Assembly: GCF_008245005.1 (NCBI RefSeq)
Contig: NZ_CP043427.1
Coordinates: forward strand, 868,001-932,000
Direction of reading: 5' to 3'
Source of the DNA: Campylobacter sputorum subsp. sputorum
GTDB taxonomy: Bacteria; Campylobacterota; Campylobacteria; Campylobacterales; Campylobacteraceae
Length of the DNA: 64,000 nucleotides
A program made the position numbers and the translations under genes. Shown here piece after piece: positions 9,177-17,687 of this stretch; position 1 is the first letter of the stretch; each line of letters starts with the position of its first letter. The notes under the pieces were generated by a model. The model was given only the letters and a program-made list of their open reading frames with translations, was not told the origin of the DNA and made no database searches.

Positions 9177-10775
9177 CTAAACGCTAAATTTATTTAAATC
9201 ATCTTCTAAATTTTTAGTTACTAAGTTTAGTTTGTTTGCTATATCAACTAGTTGTTTTGAAATGGCTTGATTTTTGTTGCTTATTTCAACCGAATTTTTA
9301 GCTTCTTGTAAAAACTCTTTTATAAAAGATGATATTTCTATAATCTTTGATTCTATTTCTTTTGCTATCTCTATGGCATTTTGAGTAGTTTGTTCAGATA
9401 TTTTAGCTTTAGATGATAGCTCATTTGCATTTTCATTTAATTTATTCATTCCATCTACATTTTCCTGTAACGATGAATAAAGCGAATTGATATTTTTTAT
9501 GATACTTTGTGTATTTGTATTTATATTTATTATGGATTCTTGCGTTTTTTCGGCTAATTTTCTAACTTCATCAGCAACTACCGCAAACCCTCTACCCTCG
9601 CTTCCGGCACGAGCAGCTTCTATGGCAGCATTAAGTGCTAACAACTCAGTTTGCTCTGCGATATCGCTTATTATATCTATTATATTTTTCATATCATTTG
9701 TTTGAGAAACTATGACTTGCAAGCTATTTGATATGTCTTGTTCTTTTAAACTTGCTAGGTTTATGTGATTATTTACTACCAAGAGTAAATTTAACATATT
9801 TGATAACTCATTTAATGAATCTTTATTTAGTTTATCTGCTTTTTTTGCAAGCTTTGATGAAGTAACTAGAGTTTCATCTATATTTTTAGCTATATCATAT
9901 GATGCTTTGCTCTGCTCTCTTCCTTTATTTGAGCTAACAAGTAGAGTATTTGAACTATCATTTAACAATAATGTTTGATCTTCTACATCTTTTGCACTAG
10001 TTTTGGCAGTAGAAATGATTTTTTGGATGCTGGATATAAAAGAGTTTATATTTTGGCAACTCTGCCCTATTTCATCACTACTTTTTATACTTATTCTAGC
10101 ACTTAAATCGCCATTTCCACTTGATAAATTTTTTGCCTTACTAAGAAGTTCTAGTATCGGTTTTATAACAACTTTTTTCAAAACAAAAATCAAAATGGCT
10201 ATTGTGATAACAAAAGCTATTAATATTATTAATATAAATTTATATGAGTTTTTTGCTATATCATCATCTATTTTATCATAAGAATATGATAAATCCATAA
10301 CCCCTAAAACATCTCCTTTTTTAGAAGATGTATGACACATAAGACACTCATCTTTTGCCAAAAATGGTCTTACAAGCCTTAAATGAGAGCTTCCATTATC
10401 ATCTTCGGATTGTAAATTTAGATTATTTGGCTTGATAAACTGATTTTTTATTATTTCATCATTTAATACAATTTCTTTTAATCCAAAAGTTTCTATAACT
10501 GCTTTTGATGGGTATATGTTTAAATTTTCAACACCTTTTATACTACTAGCTTCATTTACAGTTTTTTCTATGATGGCTGGATCTCCTGTATTCATAGATG
10601 TTTTTACTGTTTGATATATGGACATACTTAACATATTTAAGTTATCCTCACTAGCATTTCTAGTAAAATTATAAAACTCTCTTTGTATCATAATAAAAAG
10701 AATAAAAAAGCTTACAAAAAGAACAATAACCATACTAATGATAATTTTTTTATTAATTGTGTTTAACTTAAACAA
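9177..10775 (-). CDS. Methyl-accepting chemotaxis protein with a c-type haem-binding sensor motif
   Basis: 532 residues. Order: transmembrane helix (about 12-31), periplasmic sensor (about 32-180) containing [16 protein letters not shown] (about 140-155), second helix (about 183-203), HAMP (about 204-256), then a coiled-coil signalling domain with the conserved hairpin tip [18 protein letters not shown] (about 377-394). The CxxCH motif implies covalent haem c attachment and so a redox, gas or electron-acceptor input, as in DUF3365/Tll0287-like sensors. It is monocistronic. The output partners CheW/CheA are not in the window. The haem assignment follows from the motif only. Confidence 0.9.
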   Translation of the reverse strand: MFKLNTINKKIIISMVIVLFVSFFILFIMIQREFYNFTRNASEDNLNMLSMSIYQTVKTSMNTGDPAIIEKTVNEASSIKGVENLNIYPSKAVIETFGLKEIVLNDEIIKNQFIKPNNLNLQSEDDNGSSHLRLVRPFLAKDECLMCHTSSKKGDVLGVMDLSYSYDKIDDDIAKNSYKFILIILIAFVITIAILIFVLKKVVIKPILELLSKAKNLSSGNGDLSARISIKSSDEIGQSCQNINSFISSIQKIISTAKTSAKDVEDQTLLLNDSSNTLLVSSNKGREQSKASYDIAKNIDETLVTSSKLAKKADKLNKDSLNELSNMLNLLLVVNNHINLASLKEQDISNSLQVIVSQTNDMKNIIDIISDIAEQTELLALNAAIEAARAGSEGRGFAVVADEVRKLAEKTQESIININTNTQSIIKNINSLYSSLQENVDGMNKLNENANELSSKAKISEQTTQNAIEIAKEIESKIIEISSFIKEFLQEAKNSVEISNKNQAISKQLVDIANKLNLVTKNLEDDLNKFSV

Positions 10776-10892
10776 ATTTTTACCTTATATTAATTTTTTA
10801 TAAACCATTATCTTATCAAAAGTATTCTTAATTTTAAATTGTAGTGTAATAAAAACAGAACTTATTTAAATGAAATGTAGTTTATTTTGGGT

Positions 10893-10930
10893 ATTTTAAT
10901 TACAATATAAATAAATATTGTAATTAAAAT
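10893..10930. terminator. Perfect 16-bp inverted repeat downstream of luxS
   Basis: Arms 10893-10908 and 10915-10930 are exact reverse complements around the loop AAATAA. It lies 26 nt after the luxS stop and before the MCP gene, a terminator position. The stem has only one GC pair per arm and no strong U-run. It could instead be an operator upstream of the MCP gene. Confidence 0.45.
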
Positions 10931-10955
10931 AATTCATTTATAAATTAAACTAAAT

Positions 10956-11450
10956 TTAAATGATATTTAGTTTAATTTCTTCGTTATTTATAATGCAAAT
11001 TTTTGCATCTAAAATATTTTTTGCGATATTTTTTGCCTCACTAAGAGAGTGCATTTCGTAGCTACCGCATTGATATTTGTTTAGCTCGGGTATATCATTT
11101 TGTGTTTTTACATCTAAAACATCTTTCATACTTTTACTCCAAGCATTTATAACTTCTTCTTCACAAGGTATGCCTATAAGACTCATATAAAAGCCAGTTC
11201 TACATCCCATAGGCGAAATATCTATAATTTCAACACTATTTGAATTTAAATGCTCTCTCATAAAACCTGCAAAAAGATGCTCTAATGTATGCATTCCTTT
11301 TGGTGGCAAAATATCTACATTTGGTTTGCAAAATCTAAGATCAAAAACACTTATATCATCACCTTTTGGCGTTTTCATTGTTTTAGCAAGCCTAACTCCT
11401 GGTGCATTCATTTTTGTGTGATCAACTTTAAAACTATCTAAAAGTGGCAT
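10956..11450 (-). CDS. luxS: LuxS, S-ribosylhomocysteine lyase
   Basis: 164 residues. Cleaves S-ribosylhomocysteine to homocysteine and the AI-2 precursor DPD in the activated methyl cycle. The metal site is visible: HTLEH (His54 and His58 type ligands, about residues 55-60) and the Cys in YQCGSYEMH (about 130). The active-site stretch GCRTGFYM (about 83-90) is intact. It follows upp closely (12 nt gap) and may share its transcript. Confidence 0.97.
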   Translation of the reverse strand: MPLLDSFKVDHTKMNAPGVRLAKTMKTPKGDDISVFDLRFCKPNVDILPPKGMHTLEHLFAGFMREHLNSNSVEIIDISPMGCRTGFYMSLIGIPCEEEVINAWSKSMKDVLDVKTQNDIPELNKYQCGSYEMHSLSEAKNIAKNILDAKICIINNEEIKLNII

Positions 11451-11462
11451 TTTTTATCCTTT

Positions 11463-12089
11463 TTATAATGTATTAAATATCCTATCTCCAGCATCGCCAA
11501 GTCCAGGAACTATGTAACCTTTTTCGTTTAATTTTTCATCAATAGCTGCCAAATAAACATCAACATCTGGATAAATTTTGCTAAATTTCTCAATTCCTTG
11601 CGGTGCTGCTATTAAAGATATAAATTTAATGTCTTTAACGCCTTGCTCTTTTAAGTGCTTAACTGCACTTATAGCAGTAGAACCTGTTGCAAACATAGGA
11701 TCTATTATGATGACTATATTTTTTTCAACATCTTTTGGCAATTTTGAGTAGTAAAATTCAGCTTGTAATGTTTTTTCATTTCTTTGAAATCCTAAAAAAC
11801 CAACACTAGCATCTGGAATAAGCCTAAATACACCATCTAGCATACCAAGTGCAGCTCTTAAAATAGGACAAATAGTTACTTTTGTTTTTAGTTTTTTTGA
11901 TTTTGTTTCGCAAATTGGAGTTTTTATAGTTGTGTCTTTTAGTTCAAAATCACTACAAGCTTCAAACAACATCAAATAAGTTATCTCATCAACTAATAAG
12001 CGAAACTGAAAAGGATCTGTGTTTTTATCTCTTAAAAAACTTAGTTTATGTTCAATTAATGGATGTGATATAAGTTTAATATTTTTCAT
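11463..12089 (-). CDS. upp: Uracil phosphoribosyltransferase
   Basis: 208 residues. Converts uracil and PRPP to UMP (pyrimidine salvage). The PRPP-binding loop IIDPMFATGSTAISA (about 130-144) and the uracil-binding C-terminal YIVPGLGDAGDR (about 193-204) are intact. The length is typical. The ribosome site AAGG, 9 nt before the ATG, lies inside a perfect 14-bp palindrome that also abuts the -10 box, suggesting expression control. Confidence 0.97.
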   Translation of the reverse strand: MKNIKLISHPLIEHKLSFLRDKNTDPFQFRLLVDEITYLMLFEACSDFELKDTTIKTPICETKSKKLKTKVTICPILRAALGMLDGVFRLIPDASVGFLGFQRNEKTLQAEFYYSKLPKDVEKNIVIIIDPMFATGSTAISAVKHLKEQGVKDIKFISLIAAPQGIEKFSKIYPDVDVYLAAIDEKLNEKGYIVPGLGDAGDRIFNTL

Positions 12090-12092
12090 TTT

Positions 12093-12130
12093 ATACCTTA
12101 AAATTTAATAAATTTTAAGGTATTATATCA
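12093..12130 (-). promoter_or_regulatory. upp promoter with a palindrome covering the ribosome site
   Basis: On the minus strand, TGATATAAT (12122-12130) is an extended -10 box. A perfect inverted repeat, arms 12110-12123 and 12093-12106 with a 3-nt loop, begins at the end of the -10 and reaches to 3 nt before the upp ATG. Its 3' arm contains the AAGG ribosome site. It could be an operator, an RNA hairpin hiding the ribosome site, or the terminator of the upstream cytochrome gene. Confidence 0.55.
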
Positions 12131-12167
12131 AAATTTAAATTCGCTTTGACTGAAAAATATTCAAAGT

Positions 12168-12728
12168 TTATTTTAAATAACTTCCTTGTGGAGTAGGCGT
12201 TGTTTGTATATCTTTATTTTCGTTTTTTGCACCACTTTTTTGCAAAGCATTTGGACCTTTTAGATAAGCGATTATAGAACCAAGTTCTGGATTTGAAGTT
12301 TTAAATGCAACTGGTCTCATAAGATCTCTATAATTTCCGCCATGATCGCTATCTACTTGATAGGCTCTAAAAGAAGATTCTATCTCTTCTGCACTTATTT
12401 GGCTTAATTTCTTAGATGTTCCCATAGCTCTTTTTGTGCCTTTTTCTCCATGACAGCTAAAACAGTTTGCTTTATATAGCTCTTCTCCCCTATTAACATC
12501 GTATGCATAGTTTGTATTTACACCAAAACTAATCCCGCCGCCAGTAGATGCCGGTGCTTGTGAGCGTTCATAAGTGTTTATGCTTACATTTTGATCTTTA
12601 GCATATTTTTGTATCAAATTTTGAAGCTCTTTTCCAAATTCACCTTTAGCTTCTATAACATAAGTTTCTGCAGCAAAAACAATGTTTGATAAAAGCAACA
12701 AAGAGGCAATATGTAAAATTTTTTTCAT
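12168..12728 (-). CDS. Periplasmic monohaem cytochrome c
   Basis: 186 residues with a signal peptide (about 1-19, ending VFAAE). There is one haem motif, CFSCHG (about residues 88-93), and a likely distal Met ligand in LMRPVAF (about 135-141). A Gly-rich linker (STGGG, about 62-66) separates an N-terminal extension of unknown role from the class I cytochrome fold. The C-terminal tail is Asn/Lys/Thr-rich and probably disordered. It would carry electrons between respiratory complexes in the periplasm. The exact partner cannot be told. Confidence 0.85.
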   Translation of the reverse strand: MKKILHIASLLLLSNIVFAAETYVIEAKGEFGKELQNLIQKYAKDQNVSINTYERSQAPASTGGGISFGVNTNYAYDVNRGEELYKANCFSCHGEKGTKRAMGTSKKLSQISAEEIESSFRAYQVDSDHGGNYRDLMRPVAFKTSNPELGSIIAYLKGPNALQKSGAKNENKDIQTTPTPQGSYLK

Positions 12729-12778
12729 ACAGTAAATCCTTTTTTAAATTTAAAAAGTAAGATTATATCAAAAAAAGG

Positions 12779-14074
12779 CTAATAATTAGAAATATCATTT
12801 AAAGCACCAAGTAAATAATCCAGATCATCTTTATTGTGCGTGTAATGTAATCCTATCCTAACAAAGCCGGGACGCTCTTTAAAATATCCATCATCTTGTA
12901 AATTTAATAAATCATGACCATATGGACCAGCACAAGCACACCCTGCTCTTGCTTGGATGCCAAATTTATTGCTTAAAATTTCTGTTATATCATAAGGAGA
13001 TTTATCTTTAAAATTAAAAGAATAAATAGGCAATCGTGATTGATTTTTTGGATAATATGTAATGATATTTTTTATACTTTCAAATTTTGGCTCAAAATAA
13101 CTTTTAAGTTCTAACTCTTTATTTTTTATATTTTCAAATCCTAACTGATTTCTTATCCTATAAGCAAGATGAGCCCTTATAAGCTGTATTATACCAGGTG
13201 TTCCGCCCTGCTCTAGTTGCTCTTTATCATGAATAAAACTTTGCGAAATTCTACTTACATATGAAACAGTGCCGCCTCCTGCAAAAGTTGGAAGATTGCT
13301 TTTGCAAAGTTCTTTTTTTATTATAAGCAAACCAGAGCTTCCAATGCCTCCTATTAATTTATGAGGAGATAAAAACATAGCATCATAAAAATTACAATCT
13401 AAATTTCCATATGGGCTATAAGTAGAGCTATCAAGAGCCAAAATGCCGTTGTATTTTTTAACAAGCCTATATATTTCTTTATAGTTACTAAAAATTCCAG
13501 TAACATTTGAAGAGACATTAAAACTCGCAATTATCTCTCTATTTTGATTTTTTTTAAGCACATCTTCAAGCATATTCATATCGACATTTTTATTATTATC
13601 AAATTTTATTCTAACACACTCACAAAGTGCCAATCTCGCACTCACTTCATTTGAATGATGTTCATAAGGGCCAACTATAAAAAGAGGTATATTTTTTATG
13701 TCGCTATTTTTTAGATTTAGTCTATTTCTTAGCATTGGTGGAATATAAATTCCAAGCAATTCTTGAAATTTTTTCATAGCCCCGCTTGAGCCGTATCCAC
13801 AAGGCATAAGGTAAAATTCATCATTTAACTCAAGTAGTTTTTTAAGCTCTCTTCTGGCTTTTTCATAATGCTGTGTTGTGGTTCTTGCACAACTTGAACA
13901 TTCAGAGTGTGTGTTTGCATATGTTAAAAGTATCGATGAAATTTGCTCTTCTACGCTTTTACAAGCAAGTCCGGAGGCCGTAAAATCAAAATAATAAATT
14001 CCATCTTTTAAAATAATATCTTTTTTTAAATCTTCAAAAGTCAATATCTTTTCCAATCTTTTTAAAAATTGCAA
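12779..14074 (-). CDS. Class V aminotransferase / cysteine desulfurase-like PLP enzyme
   Basis: 431 residues. The PLP lysine lies in LSPHKLIGGIGSSGLL (about 230-245). The cofactor Asp in ILALDSSTYSP (about 207-217) and the C-terminal RAGCACAGPYGHDLL segment (about 378-392), a SufS/CsdA-like cysteine loop, are present. The family removes sulfur or selenium from cysteine, but the substrate of this long form is not established. In C. jejuni the same gene type (Cj0791c) sits divergently beside a DUF234 gene and flgS, and that order is kept here. Confidence 0.85.
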   Translation of the reverse strand: MQFLKRLEKILTFEDLKKDIILKDGIYYFDFTASGLACKSVEEQISSILLTYANTHSECSSCARTTTQHYEKARRELKKLLELNDEFYLMPCGYGSSGAMKKFQELLGIYIPPMLRNRLNLKNSDIKNIPLFIVGPYEHHSNEVSARLALCECVRIKFDNNKNVDMNMLEDVLKKNQNREIIASFNVSSNVTGIFSNYKEIYRLVKKYNGILALDSSTYSPYGNLDCNFYDAMFLSPHKLIGGIGSSGLLIIKKELCKSNLPTFAGGGTVSYVSRISQSFIHDKEQLEQGGTPGIIQLIRAHLAYRIRNQLGFENIKNKELELKSYFEPKFESIKNIITYYPKNQSRLPIYSFNFKDKSPYDITEILSNKFGIQARAGCACAGPYGHDLLNLQDDGYFKERPGFVRIGLHYTHNKDDLDYLLGALNDISNY

Positions 14075-14112
14075 AATTATAACAAAAATATGTTAAAATA
14101 CACGAAAGGAGT

Positions 14113-14982
14113 ATGAAAATTTATACTTTAAAATCCACTTATCAAACACATAAACATTTAGATATATATTCTTTGATAGAATTTCATTTTGTATTTGATG
14201 CATATGAAATAACTCCAAAGTATTATGATGTATTTGAGGCTATTAGATATGAAATTTTATATAAAGTTGATGAGCTAAAAAAAAGATTTTATTTTGATAG
14301 CAAACATCAAAAACTTATATCAAAAGCACTTTATAAGTTATCCAAAAACGATAGAAAACAAAACTATGTTTTTAAGCTTTTTCCAAGAGGATTAGCTCAT
14401 ATTATCTATACAAATATTTTATTTAGTGATCTTATTTACATAGAAAAAAGTAGCGAAAAACCTATCATAAAAGATAAAAAAGAAAAGATAAAAAAAGAAC
14501 TAAGAAGATACACCATACAGGATAAACTCCATTTTAAAAATAATTTTACAAGATTTTGGTTTAGATTTATAGAGCCAAATTTAAAATTAATAGAGCTTGG
14601 TAAATATGATTTGATGATGGAAATTATAATGGAAGATTTTGATAATTACGCAAGTTTGCCATTTGAACTTCTTGCTAAAGAAATCATAGCAAGTAGGCTT
14701 AAAATCCCACCATTTGAGATAGTAAGTTACTGGGATAAAGATATCGAGATAGATATATTTATAAAATCCAAAATTGGCTATATAGTTGGCGAAGTAAAAT
14801 ATAAAAATAAAAAAATTTGTAAAAATGTTATAAATGTTTTACTTAAAAAATGCGATAAACTTGGCATAAAACCAGCAAAAATAGTTTTGATTTCAAAAAG
14901 TGGTTTTAGCAATGAGCTTTTAAAAGAAAAAAATGAAAATATTACACTTTTTAGTATAGAAAATTTTAAGGAATTGCTATGA
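14113..14982 (+). CDS. DUF234 / PD-(D/E)XK nuclease-like protein upstream of flgS
   Basis: 289 residues. The C-terminal half has the DUF234 hallmark FTRFWFRFIEPN (about 142-153). A PD-(D/E)XK-like core follows: FELLAKEI (about 182-189), D in DKDIEIDIFI (about 206-215) and E-V-K in VGEVKYKNK (about 224-232). DUF234 is normally the C-terminal domain of archaeal-type AAA ATPases; here no ATPase domain is present, so it is a stand-alone form. Its stop overlaps flgS by 4 nt (ATGA). The same pairing occurs in C. jejuni (Cj0792-Cj0793). Function unknown. Confidence 0.75.
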   Translation: MKIYTLKSTYQTHKHLDIYSLIEFHFVFDAYEITPKYYDVFEAIRYEILYKVDELKKRFYFDSKHQKLISKALYKLSKNDRKQNYVFKLFPRGLAHIIYTNILFSDLIYIEKSSEKPIIKDKKEKIKKELRRYTIQDKLHFKNNFTRFWFRFIEPNLKLIELGKYDLMMEIIMEDFDNYASLPFELLAKEIIASRLKIPPFEIVSYWDKDIEIDIFIKSKIGYIVGEVKYKNKKICKNVINVLLKKCDKLGIKPAKIVLISKSGFSNELLKEKNENITLFSIENFKELL

Positions 14983-15965
14983 ATAACAACAAAGATATAA
15001 AAAATAGTTTAGAAAATCTTATAGAACAAACTTATTTGATAGAAAAAGAGTATAAAGCGTTAAATGAATCATATATTAGTTTGCAAAGTTTTATAAAAAG
15101 CATAGTAGAAGCACTTCCAACTGCCCTTTGGGTTATAAATCAAGATGGAAGTGTATTTTTGCAAAATAGCGAAGCTGAGAGTTTGGGATTTTTGCTTGAA
15201 CTTATAAATTTAAAAGAACCAAGGCAAGAAATAAATTTAAAAGCGTCATATTTTCAAGTTATTATAAAACAAAAAGATGACAAAACTATAATCTCTGCAA
15301 ATGATATAACAAATGAAAAAAGAAGCGAAAGGCTAGCATCTATGGGGCAAGTTTCAGCTCATCTTGCTCATGAGATAAGAAACCCAATAGGTTCAATTGC
15401 CCTACTTTCATCAACTCTTTTAAAAAGAATTGATGATAAAAATAAACCGATATTAGAAGAGATGCAAAAGGCTATTTGGAGAGTTGAGCGTATCATAAAA
15501 GCAACACTGCTTTTTACAAAAGGTGTTGTGCCAAACAAATATAAATTTGATCTAATTTCTTTAAAAAACGAGTGTGAAGATGTTGTTAAATTATACACAT
15601 ATTCAAAAGATATATCATTTGAATTTAAATTTGAAAGTTGTCCTTATGTTGGCGATAAAGACTTGCTTTCTATGGTATTTCAAAATTTAATTTTTAATGC
15701 AATTGATGCTATAGAAAGTGATGATAACGATAGTGGAAAAGTTGAGATAAATTTTTATAAAACTAATACCACTTATGAGTTTGAAGTGTATGATAGCGGT
15801 GTTGCCATAGAAGACGACAATATACTTTTTGAGCCATTTAAAACAACAAAATTAAAAGGAAATGGGCTAGGATTAAGCCTTTGCAAACAGATAATAAAAG
15901 CTCATGATGGAGAGATTTGTATAAAAAACTCTCCAAAAAGATTTTGTGTTAGTTTAAAAATTTAA
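14979..15965 (+). CDS. flgS: FlgS-type sensor histidine kinase of the flagellar sigma-54 cascade
   Basis: 328 residues with no membrane helix, so a cytoplasmic kinase. A coiled coil and PAS-like region (about 1-115) precede the DHp box SAHLAHEIRNPIGSIA (His about residue 129). The HATPase motifs are NLIFNAIDAIES (N box, about 234-245), VYDSGVAIEDD (G1, about 268-278) and GNGLGLSLCK (G2, about 293-302). In C. jejuni FlgS phosphorylates FlgR when the flagellar export apparatus is in place, turning on RpoN-dependent rod and hook genes. Gene order supports the name. The FlgR partner is outside the window. Confidence 0.88.
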   Translation: MNNNKDIKNSLENLIEQTYLIEKEYKALNESYISLQSFIKSIVEALPTALWVINQDGSVFLQNSEAESLGFLLELINLKEPRQEINLKASYFQVIIKQKDDKTIISANDITNEKRSERLASMGQVSAHLAHEIRNPIGSIALLSSTLLKRIDDKNKPILEEMQKAIWRVERIIKATLLFTKGVVPNKYKFDLISLKNECEDVVKLYTYSKDISFEFKFESCPYVGDKDLLSMVFQNLIFNAIDAIESDDNDSGKVEINFYKTNTTYEFEVYDSGVAIEDDNILFEPFKTTKLKGNGLGLSLCKQIIKAHDGEICIKNSPKRFCVSLKI

Positions 15966-15966
15966 T

Positions 15967-16833
15967 TCACATAATGCGTGGAGCTAAGATATCCATCATT
16001 AATTTTGTGCTTTGTTTTGAAAGTGAGTCTATAAATTTATCATAATTTGATTTTTCTTTCCAAGATGGATTACTAACCCCACTCATTTTTGCAAGTTCAT
16101 TCCTTGCTTCATAATAGCTTGAAATTTTATCTATAAGCCCAAGTTTTAGTGCGTCAGCCCCTAAAAAAACTCTAGCATTCGCCCACTCATCTTTTTTATT
16201 TATATCTAATTTTCTAGCATTTGCAACCTCATTAACAAAAAAATTATAGCTTTTATCCACCAATTCTTGAAGTGCTGCTTTTTCTTTTTGATTCCATTCA
16301 CGCATAATTGTGCCGCTTTGCTTGTATTCTCCCGCACTTATCGTCTGATCGCTAACGCCAACTTTTTTTGCTAATTCGCTTATATTAAATCCTTGCATAA
16401 TAACGCCAATTGAGCCTATAAAACTACCTGGATTTGCATAAATTTTACTAGCCCAAATACTGCTTAGATAACTTCCACTTGCCATAGTTCCTGTTGCATA
16501 AACTAAAACAGGTTTTGTTTGGTTTAGTGATTTTATGGCTAGTGATATCTCTACACTCGGACTTAATGCACCGCCTGGACTATCAACTATGAACAAAACG
16601 CCTTTTATATTTTCATCATCTTGTGCGTCTTTAATCTCTTTTAATATATCAAAACTTGATATTATCGCACCTTGCAATGATATCTCTTTTAGATTTGCGT
16701 TTGTTATGTCTTTATTTTCTCCACTATAAAACACTAGATAAACAATAAATAAAAAAACAAATGTTTTAAAATATTTGTTTATAAATTCAAAAATCCATCT
16801 AATAGGTGCAAAAATAGCCTTTAAAAACTGCAT
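15967..16833 (-). CDS. sppA: SppA signal peptide peptidase (S49 family)
   Basis: 288 residues with one N-terminal membrane anchor (about 20-38). This is the short SppA form seen in this phylum rather than the duplicated E. coli type. The nucleophile Ser is in GTMASGSYLSS (about 114-124) and the general-base Lys in SAGEYKQSGT (about 165-174). It degrades cleaved signal peptides in the membrane. The start codon and GGAGG ribosome site lie in a 43-bp segment whose second copy ends the neighbouring hydrolase gene. This implies the two genes once overlapped and were separated by an insertion. Confidence 0.92.
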   Translation of the reverse strand: MQFLKAIFAPIRWIFEFINKYFKTFVFLFIVYLVFYSGENKDITNANLKEISLQGAIISSFDILKEIKDAQDDENIKGVLFIVDSPGGALSPSVEISLAIKSLNQTKPVLVYATGTMASGSYLSSIWASKIYANPGSFIGSIGVIMQGFNISELAKKVGVSDQTISAGEYKQSGTIMREWNQKEKAALQELVDKSYNFFVNEVANARKLDINKKDEWANARVFLGADALKLGLIDKISSYYEARNELAKMSGVSNPSWKEKSNYDKFIDSLSKQSTKLMMDILAPRIM

Positions 16834-16856
16834 TCATCTCCTCCTATGAAAAGTTT
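16814..16856. repeat. 43-bp direct repeat, copy 1 (sppA start)
   Basis: Identical to 17645-17687. It contains the sppA ATG (16831-16833) and its ribosome site. The two copies bound a 788-nt unique segment. Confidence 0.95.
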
Positions 16857-16873
16857 ATAAATTTTTTACTTAA

Positions 16874-17615
16874 TTACGCTAATTTATTTATTCTAATTTT
16901 CGCAATTTTTTCTAAAATATCAAATGTTTCTTTGCCGTTATCAAATTCTTGTTTAATGATTTTATAAAGCTCTCTTAATTCACTGGTAGCTTCGTCTTTT
17001 AGAGCTTCTTTAATGCTTACTGCTTCAATAGGTTTAAAATTTGTCTTTGATTCTTCTTTTGGATTATATTCTTGTGTTTCTTCTTTTAATTTATCTAATA
17101 TTGAAATGGCATTTTTTGCATCATCTTTTGATAAAACAAGGTTAAACCTTTCTTTTAATGCATAAATTGCCAATTCATCTATACTTAAATTTTTATCAAA
17201 AATTTCTAAACTTGTTTCTCCTACAAGTAGTTTTTTTAAACTTATAGAGTTAAATTTTTGCATAAATTCATCTACATAATATGGCTTTGAGACTATTTGT
17301 CCATTTTTATCTAATGTAGCTTTATCTAAAGAGACTGGAAATTTTAAGTCAATACCTAAAACTTTACTAGAATCAATAAAATCTTTTAGCTCCCTAATTT
17401 GTTTTGTTGTAAAATTTTTATCAAACCCCATAAGCTTTCCCCAGATACTAATTTCTGGTTTTTCATCTCTTGTATATCCACTTAAAGGAGATACAAAACG
17501 ATCATAAGCTTTGGCTTTATCTTGCTTATTTAATCTCATATAATCATCCAAAGAAAGATTTTTTGATATATTTTGATTAAAGCTTATTATTATTAGACAC
17601 ATTGTTAATATTCAT
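16874..17615 (-). pseudogene. Unidentified gene on a repeat-bounded insertion, probable N-terminal frameshift
   Basis: The main frame (16874-17602) encodes 242 residues with no recognised domain. It is Lys/Glu/Asp-rich, helical and soluble, with no signal peptide. A better start is the ATG at 17615 (MNINNVSNNNKL), whose frame stops after 12 codons. Removing one T from the run at 17579-17581 (plus-strand AAA) joins it to NQNISKNLSLDDYMRL without a break. The gene is therefore read here as carrying a 1-nt frameshift. It sits wholly inside the insertion between sppA and the deaminase gene. No function is proposed. Confidence 0.6.
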
Positions 17616-17644
17616 ATTTAATGTCTAATTGCTTTATGCTTTGG

Positions 17645-17687
17645 ATAGCCTTTAAAAACTGCATTCATCTCCTCCTATGAAAAGTTT
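17645..17687. repeat. 43-bp direct repeat, copy 2 (deaminase 3' end)
   Basis: Identical to 16814-16856. It contains the last codons and stop of the deaminase gene and a vestigial sppA start (MQFLKAI, then divergent). Confidence 0.95.

Noticed and set aside
16874-17602. Insertion sequence between sppA and the deaminase gene
   Set aside because: The insert encodes no transposase and has no terminal inverted repeats; the 43-bp direct repeats are copies of flanking coding DNA.
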